The notes under the pieces were generated by a model. That model ran no database searches, had not been told where the DNA came from, and saw only the letters and a list, made by a program, of their open reading frames with translations. This document shows positions 1 through 9,072 of a stretch of DNA of 64,000 nucleotides, piece after piece (position 1 is the first letter of the stretch; each line of letters starts with the position of its first letter). This DNA is from Phycisphaerales bacterium (GTDB taxonomy: Bacteria; Planctomycetota; Phycisphaerae; Phycisphaerales; SM1A02): contig JAQWLT010000002.1 in assembly GCA_029247205.1 (NCBI GenBank), forward strand, positions 25,669 to 89,668. Reading direction: 5' to 3'. Both the position numbers and the translations under genes were made by a program.

Positions 1-1890
1 GAGTCCTGTCGAGTACGCGCCGAAGCCGGCATCGCCCGAGTCGCTGGAAGATGGGCCGATGAAGATGGCACTGCAGAGGATCGGCATGCATTCTGCATCA
101 AGCACTTCGTCGCTCTCGACCGCCTTCCCGCCCTGCTTCACCGACTCGAAATCGCGATGGAGCAGATCGGCGGACACCTTTACGAAATGCACCGCACGCT
201 ACGCAGATGGTCTGATTTACGAGGCGAGCAAATGGACGAGATCGATGACGTCCTCGCCATGTTCGACCCTGCACCGGACCTCAGCGATCAGTTCTATCGA
301 CAGAAGTTGGCCTTTGTTGCCCTACTCAATCTTGATCGTCCAACGCTGCCCGAAATGCTCGAGCACGGCGAGCACTGGGACGCCGCGCAGTGGGCCGCCG
401 TTCGCATTTGCAAGAGTTTCGGCCCCCGCATCCCAGTAGAAGTTGCCGATCTTGCGCGTGAACTTGGACACAAGGCCGACACTTTTGTGTCCGGATTTCA
501 TGTGCCGGTGGGCACGCTGGTCACAGCGTCGGGAGAGCGACCGTTCGCCGCTGACCGCAAACTACTGGCGCACTGGCTCATTCGTGAAGAACTTCGCGGC
601 TCGTACGCAGATGAAGATGGTCTGCCCCGCCAGCGGTCGCTCATGTGGGTCATGCGAAGGCATATCGACGGCACCATTCCTACCTCAGTCATGGCGGACA
701 AAGATACGGGTGATTGGAATCCCATTGACAATACAATTGGCGGTGTTGAAGCAAGCGACGTCCATGGCCTTGAGCGTTACGAGCGATGGATCGACATGTT
801 CCACGTCGCGCAAGCCTATGACAAACACTACCCCGACCATCCGACAGCCATCGCCCGCAAGTTCGACTTAGCCAGAGAGATCCCAGAAGAGAAGGTAGAA
901 CAATTGTTGCTCGACCTTCTGGAATCACCATCGCGACCGGCGCTGATGTCGCTTGTGAAAGAGCGACTCGGCCGCCCGCTTGAGCCCCATGACATCTACT
1001 TTGATCAGGTCGCACCATCGAAACCAATCGGTGAACTCAATGCGATGGTCCGCGAGCAATTTGGCGATCACCGCGGCCTACAACTCGCCCTGCCAGAGAT
1101 TCTGCGAGGGCTTGGCTTCCCCGGCGGCGATGCCGACTTCCTTGGCAACCGCGTACAAGTCGAAATCGCACGCGGATCCGGCCACGCCATGCGGCCGTAC
1201 CTCCCCGAGTACAACGCATGGCTTCGCACCAATAGCCTCGACACCGAACTTGGCTGGGACGGGTTTGATACCGCCATGCACGAACTCGGCCACAATCTTG
1301 AACAGTTGTGTTCGACGCACTACGTGCCGCGTCCGGCCTTGCGGGGCGTCCCCAATACAGCCTGCACTGAAGCATTTGCTTTCCTGTACCAAGCGCTTGC
1401 TCCCCGTGTGCTTGGCCTTGAAGAAGATGCGGCAGCCGCAGACTGCACCACTGTCGAAACCATGCTTGAAGCCTGCCAAATCGCAGGCCCTGCCCTACTG
1501 GAACTCTATGTCTGGCGATGGCTCTATGAGAATCCAAAAGCTGATGCAGAGTCACTCCGCTCACAAGTGCTGACGATTGCAGATGAACTCTGGGCCACTC
1601 ACTTCCGTGAGTACTTTGGCCCAGACCCGTACGCAACACTCGCGGCGTATCAACACATGATTGGTTACCCCTTGTACTTGGCAGACTATGCACTCGGCCA
1701 CACCATCAGTCATCAGGTCAGACAGTTTGTCAGCAAGCGTGACCTTTCCAATGAGACGCATCGCATCTGCGCCATCGGCCGCCTCACGCCAGACGCTTGG
1801 ATGCAACAGGCGGTTGGATGCGGAATCGATGCCAAATTACTCGGCCGCGACGCGGGCAAAGCGTGCTCGCGTATTCAGGAGGGCTGCTGA
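1..1890 (+). CDS. Gluzincin-type zinc metallopeptidase, 5' end cut by window edge
   Basis: The frame is open from base 1 to the stop at 1888-1890, so the true start probably lies outside the window; an internal ATG at 157 would give 577 residues. The zinc site is HELGH (nt 1279-1293), with a likely third ligand Glu in NTACTEAFAF about 30 residues later, an arrangement like M3-type oligopeptidases. The protein is otherwise mainly helical, with no signal peptide visible in the part present, so a cytosolic peptidase is likely. The gene ends 1 bp before the serA start, suggesting co-transcription. The family is inferred from the motif and spacing only; another gluzincin family cannot be excluded. 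Confidence 0.7.
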   Translation, partial: ESCRVRAEAGIARVAGRWADEDGTAEDRHAFCIKHFVALDRLPALLHRLEIAMEQIGGHLYEMHRTLRRWSDLRGEQMDEIDDVLAMFDPAPDLSDQFYRQKLAFVALLNLDRPTLPEMLEHGEHWDAAQWAAVRICKSFGPRIPVEVADLARELGHKADTFVSGFHVPVGTLVTASGERPFAADRKLLAHWLIREELRGSYADEDGLPRQRSLMWVMRRHIDGTIPTSVMADKDTGDWNPIDNTIGGVEASDVHGLERYERWIDMFHVAQAYDKHYPDHPTAIARKFDLAREIPEEKVEQLLLDLLESPSRPALMSLVKERLGRPLEPHDIYFDQVAPSKPIGELNAMVREQFGDHRGLQLALPEILRGLGFPGGDADFLGNRVQVEIARGSGHAMRPYLPEYNAWLRTNSLDTELGWDGFDTAMHELGHNLEQLCSTHYVPRPALRGVPNTACTEAFAFLYQALAPRVLGLEEDAAAADCTTVETMLEACQIAGPALLELYVWRWLYENPKADAESLRSQVLTIADELWATHFREYFGPDPYATLAAYQHMIGYPLYLADYALGHTISHQVRQFVSKRDLSNETHRICAIGRLTPDAWMQQAVGCGIDAKLLGRDAGKACSRIQEGC

Positions 1891-1891
1891 C

Positions 1892-3094
1892 GTGTCTGAT
1901 GTGGTGCTGCTTGAACGCATTCACGACGCTGCCGAGGTGGCCCTGGGACGGGCTGGCCTGACCATGGCCCGCGTCGATGGTGGGCTCTCGGGACAACCTT
2001 TAATCGACGCCATTGCCACGACTCGCTTTCTCGGCATTCGCTCGAAGAGCCACGTCAACGCCGATGTGATCGCTGCAAGCCCTTCGCTCGAAGCAATCGG
2101 TTGCTTTTGCATCGGTACCAATCAGGTCGATCTCGAGGCCGCAGCTGCCGCAGGCATCGTCGTGTTCAATTCGCCATTTTCAAATACGCGCAGCGTTGCT
2201 GAACTTACAATCGCTGAGACGATCGCTCTTCAACGAAAGCTCTTTGACCGCTCCATGAGTTTGCATGGTGGGCACTGGAGCAAGTCTGCATCGGGAGCGC
2301 ACGAAGTGCGTGGCCGCACACTCGGAATCGTTGGATACGGACACATCGGCTCACAAGTTTCGGTACTCGCTGAAGCCATGGGCATGCGCGTGCTCTATCA
2401 CGATGTACTTCCACGCATGGCGCTGGGTAACGCCCAACCCTGTGGCTCGCTTGCTGAACTACTTCGCGAGTCAGATGTTGTCACGCTCCATGTCCCAGCA
2501 ACTGCCACCACGAAGAACCTCATCGATGCAAAGGCGATCGCTCGCATGAAACAGGGGGCGTCGGTCATCAACAATGCTCGCGGTAGCGTCGTCGACCTTG
2601 CAGCCCTTCGTAGCGCGATCGAGTCTGGGCACATCTCCGGCGCAGCCATTGACGTATTCCCCGAAGAACCCGGGTCCAATGACGAGGCCTTCGAGTGCCC
2701 GCTTGCAGGGTGCCACAATGTCATCCTGACACCGCATGTTGGAGGCAGCACTGAGGAAGCGCAAGCCCAAATCGCCACCGATGTTGCCACCAAACTCAGT
2801 CGGTATGCCGCGACCGGAACGACCTCCTCAGCCGTCAACGTCCCGGAAGTAGATCTGCCGGACCATCAAGACGATCAAGCTCGGATCTTGCACTTCCACC
2901 GCAATGTCCCAGGCGTTTTGAGCGCGCTGCACACGATCATTGCCGACAGCGGCGCCAATATTCATGCGGAATATCTGCAGAGCCACGGTGACTTGTCCTA
3001 CGTGATCCTGGATATTGATCGAGTTGACGCGGCCACACTTGGTACACACATCGCTGCGCTTCCCGAGACGATTCGATACCGCATCCTGGGCTGA
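1892..3094 (+). CDS. serA: D-3-phosphoglycerate dehydrogenase
   Basis: Oxidises 3-phosphoglycerate to 3-phosphohydroxypyruvate, the first step of serine synthesis. I chose the GTG at 1892 because AGGAGGG (1877-1883) lies 8 nt upstream; the open frame to 1661 only overlaps the preceding gene. The 400-residue length matches E. coli SerA. It has an N-terminal substrate domain, a Rossmann motif GIVGYGHIGS near residue 146, catalytic Arg in NNARGS (about 230), Glu in FPEEPG (about 257) and His in TPHVGGST (about 281), then a C-terminal ACT domain from about 330, which in this family mediates serine feedback. It converges on gcvP, with stops 4 bp apart, linking serine and glycine metabolism. Confidence 0.95.
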   Translation: MSDVVLLERIHDAAEVALGRAGLTMARVDGGLSGQPLIDAIATTRFLGIRSKSHVNADVIAASPSLEAIGCFCIGTNQVDLEAAAAAGIVVFNSPFSNTRSVAELTIAETIALQRKLFDRSMSLHGGHWSKSASGAHEVRGRTLGIVGYGHIGSQVSVLAEAMGMRVLYHDVLPRMALGNAQPCGSLAELLRESDVVTLHVPATATTKNLIDAKAIARMKQGASVINNARGSVVDLAALRSAIESGHISGAAIDVFPEEPGSNDEAFECPLAGCHNVILTPHVGGSTEEAQAQIATDVATKLSRYAATGTTSSAVNVPEVDLPDHQDDQARILHFHRNVPGVLSALHTIIADSGANIHAEYLQSHGDLSYVILDIDRVDAATLGTHIAALPETIRYRILG

Positions 3095-3098
3095 TCGA

Positions 3099-5990
3099 CT
3101 ACGCGTCTCGAAAAGCGTCCATACCTTCGCATGTACACGCGAGATTGCGATCACCCCATGGGTTATCGATCCGGCCTACCGGAGGCCAGAACTTTCGCCC
3201 ACGCAGCCATGGCAGAGGCCACGCAGCCTGCTCGCGTGAGTAGGCATGCGGCCATTCGTTGGCCGTAACCATTGCGAGTGAGTGAGGTGCTCCGTGAACG
3301 ACGTTGTCCTCTTGGTCTGCTTCGCCTCGCTCGATGGCTGCAATCTCTTTCCTGATCGCAATCAAGGCATCGCAGTAACGGTCGATCTCAGCGAGTGATT
3401 CACTTTCGGTTGGTTCAATCATCAGCGTGCCTGGCACCGGCCATGACATCGTCGGTGCATGGAACCCATAGTCCATCAGTCGCTTGGCCACATCGTCTGA
3501 CTTGATGCCCACCGACTTGTCGAAGGGACGGAGATCGATGATGAACTCATGCGCACAGAATCCAACAGGGTTGCGGAACAGAACTTCATAGTGATCTGCA
3601 AGTCGAGATGCCATGTAGTTGGCAGACAAGACCGAAACCGACGATGCTCTGGCAAGGCCAGCGTCGCCCATCATCATGATGTACATCCACGAGATCGGCA
3701 GAATGCTGGCGCTCCCCCAAGGAGCCGCCGATATTGCGTTGATGGCCTGCTCGCTATCGCCCCGAGGAGCGACCACAGGGTGGCCTGGCAGGAATGGCGT
3801 GAGATGGGCACCGGTCGCAATCGGGCCCATGCCAGGGCCCCCACCACCGTGGGGAATACAGAATGTTTTGTGGAGATTGAGATGGCAGACGTCGGCGCCG
3901 ATATCGCCAGGCCGTGCATGGCCGAGCATTGCGTTGAGATTTGCGCCGTCTAGGTAGACCTGCCCGCCAGCGTCATGCACCAAATCGCAGATGCGACAAA
4001 TCGTGTCCTCAAATACTCCATGCGTCGATGGATACGTAATCATGATGGCGCCGATTCGATCACGATTCGCTTCAATCTTGGCTTCGAGATCAGTCAGCGA
4101 GATGTCGCCCGCGTCGCACGCAACTGACACCACCCTGAACCCAGCTACGACAGCACTTGCTGGGTTTGTCCCATGAGCAGACATCGGAATAAGGCATACG
4201 TCGCGATCGGTGTCGCCGCGTGAACGATGCCATGCGTCGATAACCAGCAAACCCGCATACTCGCCTTGCGAACCAGCATTGGGCTGAAGGGATACACCGT
4301 CGAACCCAGTCAGTTCTGCTAACCGCTGCTCAAGTTGGCTGAACATAGTCGAATAGCCAGTCCATTGATCACGGGGAGCAAAGGGATGTAGACCACCAAT
4401 GGTCCGCCAACTCACGGGCAACATTTCAGACGTTGCGTTGAGCTTCATCGTGCATGAGCCGAGCGGAATCATGGAGTGCGCCAATGAGAGATCGCGTGAC
4501 TGCAGCCGCGTGATATAGCGGAGCATTTCGGTCTCGCTGTGATGGGCATTGAAGACCTCATCAAGCAAGTACCCTGATTCACGGCTGAGTGACGCGGGCA
4601 AGTCCTCATCAGCAGAGGTGTCAACTACCGCGCCTGGCACAATCGCTGCCACTAGTTTTGTGACATCATCGTCGCTGGTCGTCTCATCAAAGGAGATACC
4701 AATATGAGCCGAGTTCGGGAATTGGCGGAGGTTGTAACCGGCATTCAATGCAGCTGCCATCACAGCGTCTGCGTCGTCATTGCTTGAACACCGCACCATC
4801 ACCGTGTCAAATCGGCTTGCATCTTCGACTGCTACGCCAGCTGCACTGAGCGAGCGGGCCAAGCGCTCTGTGTGCGATCGAATTTGCAACGCAATCTGCC
4901 GCAGCCCATCCGGGCCGTGCCAGACGGCATACATCCCAGCCATGATGGCCAGAAGAACCTGTGCAGTGCAGATATTGCTCGTTGCTCGGTCTCGCCGAAT
5001 ATGTTGCTCGCGTGTTTGGATCGCCATGCGAAGCGCGGGCTCGCCCGTGATGTCTCTCGAGACACCGATAATGCGGCCAGGCATCTTGCGAACGTATGCG
5101 GTCTGTGTTGCCATGTACGCAGCATGCGGGCCACCAAAGCCCATCGGCACGCCGAACCGCTGCGTTGAACCAACGGCGATGTCAAAGCCCATTTCGCCCG
5201 GAGGCGTGGCGAGTGTCAGGGCAAGCGGGTCAGCCACAGCAACAGCCACTGCGCCAGCATCCTTCGCTGCTTCTGTCAGTGCACGCCAGTCATGCAGATG
5301 ACCTCGCGTATCGGGGGTCTGCACAAGCACACCGAATGCGTCACTCATGTCCGGAATCGTGTCACCGAGGTCACACACATCAACATCAATATCAAGTGGT
5401 GCAGCACGGCCAAGTAAGACTGCAATTGTTTGTGGATGGCATTGATCCGACACAACAAAGCGCGTGCGGCCCTGGGACGCGATTTGACGGCACATCAGCA
5501 TGGCCTCAGCCGCCGCCGTGCTTTCGTCAAGAAGTGATGCGTTTGCAACCGGAAGTCCAGTCAAGTCGCACACCATTGTTTGGAAGTTAAGCAGCGCCTC
5601 AAGTCGTCCTTGGGAAATCTCAGCTTGGTACGGCGTGTACTGCGTGTACCACAATGGATTTTCGAGAATAGAGCGAAGAATTACCGGCGGCAATACGACA
5701 TCGTGATAGCCCATGCCAATGCACGAGCGAAGCACTTTGTTCTCCTCGGCAATATGCCATAACTGAGACATCGCCTCGGCCTCGGACAGTGCGACAGCAG
5801 ACCCAGGCGTTGCCAAACGAATGTCTTCTGGAATGGCCTTCGCCATCACGTCAGCGAGACTATTGCAGCCAACCGCTGCAAGCATCGTCGCAATTTCGCT
5901 TGCGTCCGGTCCAATATGCCTCGATGCAAAACTCCCGCCTCCAACAGCGAATGCCTCACATGTCTCAGCAAGATTCAATTCATCGGCCAT
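3099..5990 (-). CDS. gcvP: Glycine dehydrogenase (decarboxylating), P protein of glycine cleavage system
   Basis: PLP-dependent decarboxylase that passes the aminomethyl group of glycine to lipoyl-H protein. It is the single-chain form, not the split alpha/beta form. The start at 5990 has GGAG 6 nt upstream and gives 963 residues (E. coli 957); longer starts at 6002 and 6041 are possible but have poorer ribosome sites. RHIGPD appears near the N-terminus, as in E. coli. The PLP lysine is in NLHKTF at about residue 708, followed by the glycine-rich HGGGGPGMGP. gcvT, gcvH and lpd are not in the window, so gcvP is separated from its partners here. Confidence 0.95.
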   Translation of the reverse strand: MADELNLAETCEAFAVGGGSFASRHIGPDASEIATMLAAVGCNSLADVMAKAIPEDIRLATPGSAVALSEAEAMSQLWHIAEENKVLRSCIGMGYHDVVLPPVILRSILENPLWYTQYTPYQAEISQGRLEALLNFQTMVCDLTGLPVANASLLDESTAAAEAMLMCRQIASQGRTRFVVSDQCHPQTIAVLLGRAAPLDIDVDVCDLGDTIPDMSDAFGVLVQTPDTRGHLHDWRALTEAAKDAGAVAVAVADPLALTLATPPGEMGFDIAVGSTQRFGVPMGFGGPHAAYMATQTAYVRKMPGRIIGVSRDITGEPALRMAIQTREQHIRRDRATSNICTAQVLLAIMAGMYAVWHGPDGLRQIALQIRSHTERLARSLSAAGVAVEDASRFDTVMVRCSSNDDADAVMAAALNAGYNLRQFPNSAHIGISFDETTSDDDVTKLVAAIVPGAVVDTSADEDLPASLSRESGYLLDEVFNAHHSETEMLRYITRLQSRDLSLAHSMIPLGSCTMKLNATSEMLPVSWRTIGGLHPFAPRDQWTGYSTMFSQLEQRLAELTGFDGVSLQPNAGSQGEYAGLLVIDAWHRSRGDTDRDVCLIPMSAHGTNPASAVVAGFRVVSVACDAGDISLTDLEAKIEANRDRIGAIMITYPSTHGVFEDTICRICDLVHDAGGQVYLDGANLNAMLGHARPGDIGADVCHLNLHKTFCIPHGGGGPGMGPIATGAHLTPFLPGHPVVAPRGDSEQAINAISAAPWGSASILPISWMYIMMMGDAGLARASSVSVLSANYMASRLADHYEVLFRNPVGFCAHEFIIDLRPFDKSVGIKSDDVAKRLMDYGFHAPTMSWPVPGTLMIEPTESESLAEIDRYCDALIAIRKEIAAIERGEADQEDNVVHGAPHSLAMVTANEWPHAYSREQAAWPLPWLRGRKFWPPVGRIDNPWGDRNLACTCEGMDAFRDA

Positions 5991-6066
5991 GCACTGCTCC
6001 ATCAGGGATGCTTCCTTCGCATTCAATTGAGAAGGCTGCATTGTAGTGCCAACGGGCCTCAGTTAA

Positions 6067-6807
6067 CTAGGATGAAACGATCACTTCGCCCTCGGCCAGA
6101 AGCCTCATTGGGCCCTCGGGAGGGGTACTTCCATCGGGCAGATGGATCAGCCGAATACGCGACTTGAGCTCATCTCCAAGCGTATCTAATTCGGCCCAAG
6201 TCGTGTGCTTAAAGTTGTCGCCGCACTCATGGACGATCAAATCGCATTCCGCGAGCCATTCGATGTGGGCCATCTCGAATTCAGTGTCGGCGGACCAGCC
6301 AATCGAGCCACTCGGTCCCCGCAATCGCACGCCTGCGGTTGGCACGGAATGAAGCGTGCGGCGGCAATCGACCTCAAGCCCCGCAACTTCGTACTGTTGG
6401 CCTGGGATCAATTCCATAGGCTCAAAGTAGTCTTCAAGATGGCTCATGCCGCCATGCTCACGGGTGGCACCATCCATCGCCGGGGCGAGTTTCTCCCAGA
6501 CCCGCTCGAGTACCTCTGGCAAAGCGTGCAGTCGGGGTCGCCGAGGCTCGCTGCTGAGATATCGGCGAGCAAATCCAAGGGTCTCTAGTCCATCGCTGTG
6601 ATCGCCATGCAGATGGGTGAGCAGAATGTCATCGATCGCCTGTACTTCGATTGGAATGCCACTGCTGGCCGAGGCTGCTCGGTACATCCCAAGCAGTCGT
6701 CCGGGACAGTCAATAGCGATGAGGCCTGCTGGAGCCTCGACAATGGCACTTGACCCGTAATGCAGGGCGCTGAAGGCGTCCCCGATTCCCGTAATAATGG
6801 CTCGCAT
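6067..6807 (-). CDS. Metallo-beta-lactamase-fold hydrolase (RNase Z-like class)
   Basis: 246 residues from ATG 6807, ahead of the beta-strand MRAIITGIG; the frame is open to 6981 but those codons look non-coding. The binuclear metal motif HxHxDH is THLHGDH at residues 64-70. Further ligands are probably His in TLHSVP, Asp in SADTEF, His in IVHECG and His in IHLPDG. The order resembles RNase Z and arylsulfatase-like members, which cut RNA or small phospho/sulfo esters. The substrate cannot be read from sequence. It is divergent from the barrel operon at 6915, with a 107-bp shared upstream region. Confidence 0.8.
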   Translation of the reverse strand: MRAIITGIGDAFSALHYGSSAIVEAPAGLIAIDCPGRLLGMYRAASASSGIPIEVQAIDDILLTHLHGDHSDGLETLGFARRYLSSEPRRPRLHALPEVLERVWEKLAPAMDGATREHGGMSHLEDYFEPMELIPGQQYEVAGLEVDCRRTLHSVPTAGVRLRGPSGSIGWSADTEFEMAHIEWLAECDLIVHECGDNFKHTTWAELDTLGDELKSRIRLIHLPDGSTPPEGPMRLLAEGEVIVSS

Positions 6808-6914
6808 ACCGACATAGTTACATGAATGAGTGGCTCGTGCAGCAAGATGTCGAAGATTGGTAGACTTCCAACCTGAGATCGTATGCCTGACGCCCTTAGT
6901 GCGGAAGGGACGCC

Positions 6915-8423
6915 ATGTCTGACAGGACGAGAGGAGGTCTCGTGCGACCACTTTCAGCACTTCTTGGGGGAACACCTCCACTCACCACGATCATTCTGCT
7001 GGCTATTCTTCTCGGCAGCAGCCCTGAGGCGAGCGGACAAGACCGTGGGACGGCCCTGCTCAATCGCATTGAGCAGCAGATGCTTGATGAAGAAATTGAT
7101 CGCCGGCTCGCTGACCATCGCGGGCAGACCTTTGGCGAGAAACTGACACTCGACTACGGGGCCTCGCTCAGATTCGGCTGGGCCAAGTTGGACGACGCCA
7201 ACTTCAACCCCTACGGACTTCGGCAATACGAGGCTAATGTGTACGTGCAGGCAACCGCCGGAGGCGGGCATAAGGTGTTCGGAAACCTTCGGTTCTTGTA
7301 CAGCCAGTACTACAACAGTGAAAACTCAAATAACGGCTATCTCAATCCAATCGGAAACCGGTATTGGTATCAGTTCGATCTCGGTGACTGGCAGCGTGTC
7401 AACGAAGGTGCCGCCGGCCCCTTCGACTTCAATATCCGCGCAGGCCGACAATTCATAACGTGGAACTCGGGGCTCGTCTGGAGCAACGACATCTACGGTG
7501 CCAAGATGCGGGCAAGTTGGGAAGCGTTGTCATTTGAAAGTGTTGTTGGCGTCTCGGCTCGCAGCGGCCTGTATGACTTTGATACCAGCCGACCGAATTA
7601 CGACTCTGATACCAACCGGCATGTGTGGGGCATTCGAGGGCAGTATGAGATCTCACCTGAACTCTCACCCTTCGTCTCGTACTTCGTGCAGCGAGATCAC
7701 AATGACGAAACGAGGACGCTGCCAGCTCCCTTCGGCACCATGGAATTTGGATATGACTCGCAATATCTCTCCTTTGGCACTGATGGTTCAATCGGCAACC
7801 AATTTCTGTACACCCTGGAAATCTGTCATGAGTCGGGGACGGGATACTCGAGACCCGCCATTAATCCAGTGACCGGATTCGGATATCAGACACAAGGGGA
7901 TATCGACGCGTGGGCTGGCGTCCTCAACATGGTGTACCTGCTGCGAGACGACCAACTCACACGATTTGAAATGACACTCGGATTTGGCAGTGGCGACGAC
8001 AAGCGACTCACGAGCAGCTCGACAGCCGGCGCCCCACCGCCAACATCACCGAATGACCGGCAATTCAATAGCCTTGGGTACGTCAATACAGGCCTCGCCT
8101 TGGCTCCGAGCATGTCCAACCTCTTGATGGCCCGCGTTGGCGCCAGCACCGGCATTCCAATCAATCCGCATCGACCGGACGACTTACGAATTGGCGCCGA
8201 CTTCTTCTTGCTTGGCAAGAACAATACCGACGCACCAATATCCGCCCCCTCAACACTCAGCCGCTACGTCGGCTGGGAGTGCGACTTCCGGGTGGACTGG
8301 CGAATCACCAGCGACGTCAGTTTCAACTTCAGATACGGACTCTTCGTTCCAAACGGCGGAAACCCCGAACCCATCGATCAAGTCCGGCAGTTTGTTTATG
8401 GGGGGATCAGCTATGCGTTCTGA
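6915..8423 (+). CDS. Outer-membrane beta-barrel protein, alginate-export (AlgE-like) type
   Basis: 502 residues; ATG at 6915 is preceded by AAGGGA (6905-6910). The N-terminus has a basic stretch, a hydrophobic core (TTIILLAILLG) and a cleavage site near EASGQD. The rest is alternating aromatic/polar beta-strands (LRFLYSQYY, FNIRAGRQF, VSFNFRYGLF), ending in Phe (YGGISYAF), the usual signal for outer-membrane barrel insertion. The pattern RAGRQFITWNSG resembles alginate-export family porins. It is first in a run of five genes that each overlap the next or nearly touch it. Role is inferred as a pore or sensor for the FecR/CHASE2 proteins downstream; a simple porin is the alternative. Confidence 0.75.
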   Translation: MSDRTRGGLVRPLSALLGGTPPLTTIILLAILLGSSPEASGQDRGTALLNRIEQQMLDEEIDRRLADHRGQTFGEKLTLDYGASLRFGWAKLDDANFNPYGLRQYEANVYVQATAGGGHKVFGNLRFLYSQYYNSENSNNGYLNPIGNRYWYQFDLGDWQRVNEGAAGPFDFNIRAGRQFITWNSGLVWSNDIYGAKMRASWEALSFESVVGVSARSGLYDFDTSRPNYDSDTNRHVWGIRGQYEISPELSPFVSYFVQRDHNDETRTLPAPFGTMEFGYDSQYLSFGTDGSIGNQFLYTLEICHESGTGYSRPAINPVTGFGYQTQGDIDAWAGVLNMVYLLRDDQLTRFEMTLGFGSGDDKRLTSSSTAGAPPPTSPNDRQFNSLGYVNTGLALAPSMSNLLMARVGASTGIPINPHRPDDLRIGADFFLLGKNNTDAPISAPSTLSRYVGWECDFRVDWRITSDVSFNFRYGLFVPNGGNPEPIDQVRQFVYGGISYAF

Positions 8424-9072
8424 ATGCAAACTCCTTGTATCCATGGTCACAATTGCTTACCTGAGTGGATGTGGGCTCACTGCACGCACCTCGATCGAAT
8501 CGCCTGCTTCTCATCAATACCCCGCCGACGCCGACTCGCTGGACTTCTGGGATACCCTCGAGGCCCAACCAGTCACAACCAATGACGACGCGCTCCATGG
8601 GCTCTTGTTATTAGTTCAACAGAACCCACCTACCGAAACATGGGAATCTCGGCTCACAGCAGCCCAGACCAAGGGCTGGATAGGCGAAAAAACCACGCTA
8701 GAGCCCAATGAATCGGCCCAAATGGGCATGATCGCCGTATGCCTATGCCACATTCTGGATGTGCAGGGTGGTCTATCCATGCGGATGTTTGGCAGAATTC
8801 CTCGCTATTCCACCAGAGAACTGGTTCACATAGGGCTGATACCCGGCATAACCGAGCATGAAGCCCTGAGTGGGGCTGAATTCATCGCGTTGCTGGGCGC
8901 TGCCGAGCAACGCCAGTCCATCGACCACGCTCTGGCAGTCCGTAATGCCTCGGCGGCGGTCGCGGAGCCGGTTGCTGATGCACCCGGCCCCGATGCACCG
9001 GAAGCGGAACCGACGCCCGATACCCCATCGGACCAGGCTCCAACAACCGAGGAAGGCGATACGACGTCATGA
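8413..9072 (+). CDS. Lipoprotein with acidic proline-rich tail
   Basis: 219 residues from ATG 8413, overlapping the barrel gene by 11 bp. The N-terminus is a lipoprotein signal: MRSECKLL, a hydrophobic stretch, and lipobox LSGC at residues 17-20. The middle (about 60-175) is a mixed alpha/beta domain I do not recognise; it contains MGMIAVCLCHILDVQGG, MRMFGRIP and YSTRELVHIGLIPG. The last ~35 residues are rich in Pro, Asp, Glu and Ala, a likely disordered linker. Its position between a barrel and a FecR protein suggests an outer-membrane-anchored adaptor in the same envelope complex. Function is unknown. Confidence 0.75.
   Translation: MRSECKLLVSMVTIAYLSGCGLTARTSIESPASHQYPADADSLDFWDTLEAQPVTTNDDALHGLLLLVQQNPPTETWESRLTAAQTKGWIGEKTTLEPNESAQMGMIAVCLCHILDVQGGLSMRMFGRIPRYSTRELVHIGLIPGITEHEALSGAEFIALLGAAEQRQSIDHALAVRNASAAVAEPVADAPGPDAPEAEPTPDTPSDQAPTTEEGDTTS

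Noticed and set aside
1037..1693. Minus-strand frame of 218 codons inside the metallopeptidase gene
   Set aside because: Low-complexity Arg/Gly-rich shadow with no regulatory context.
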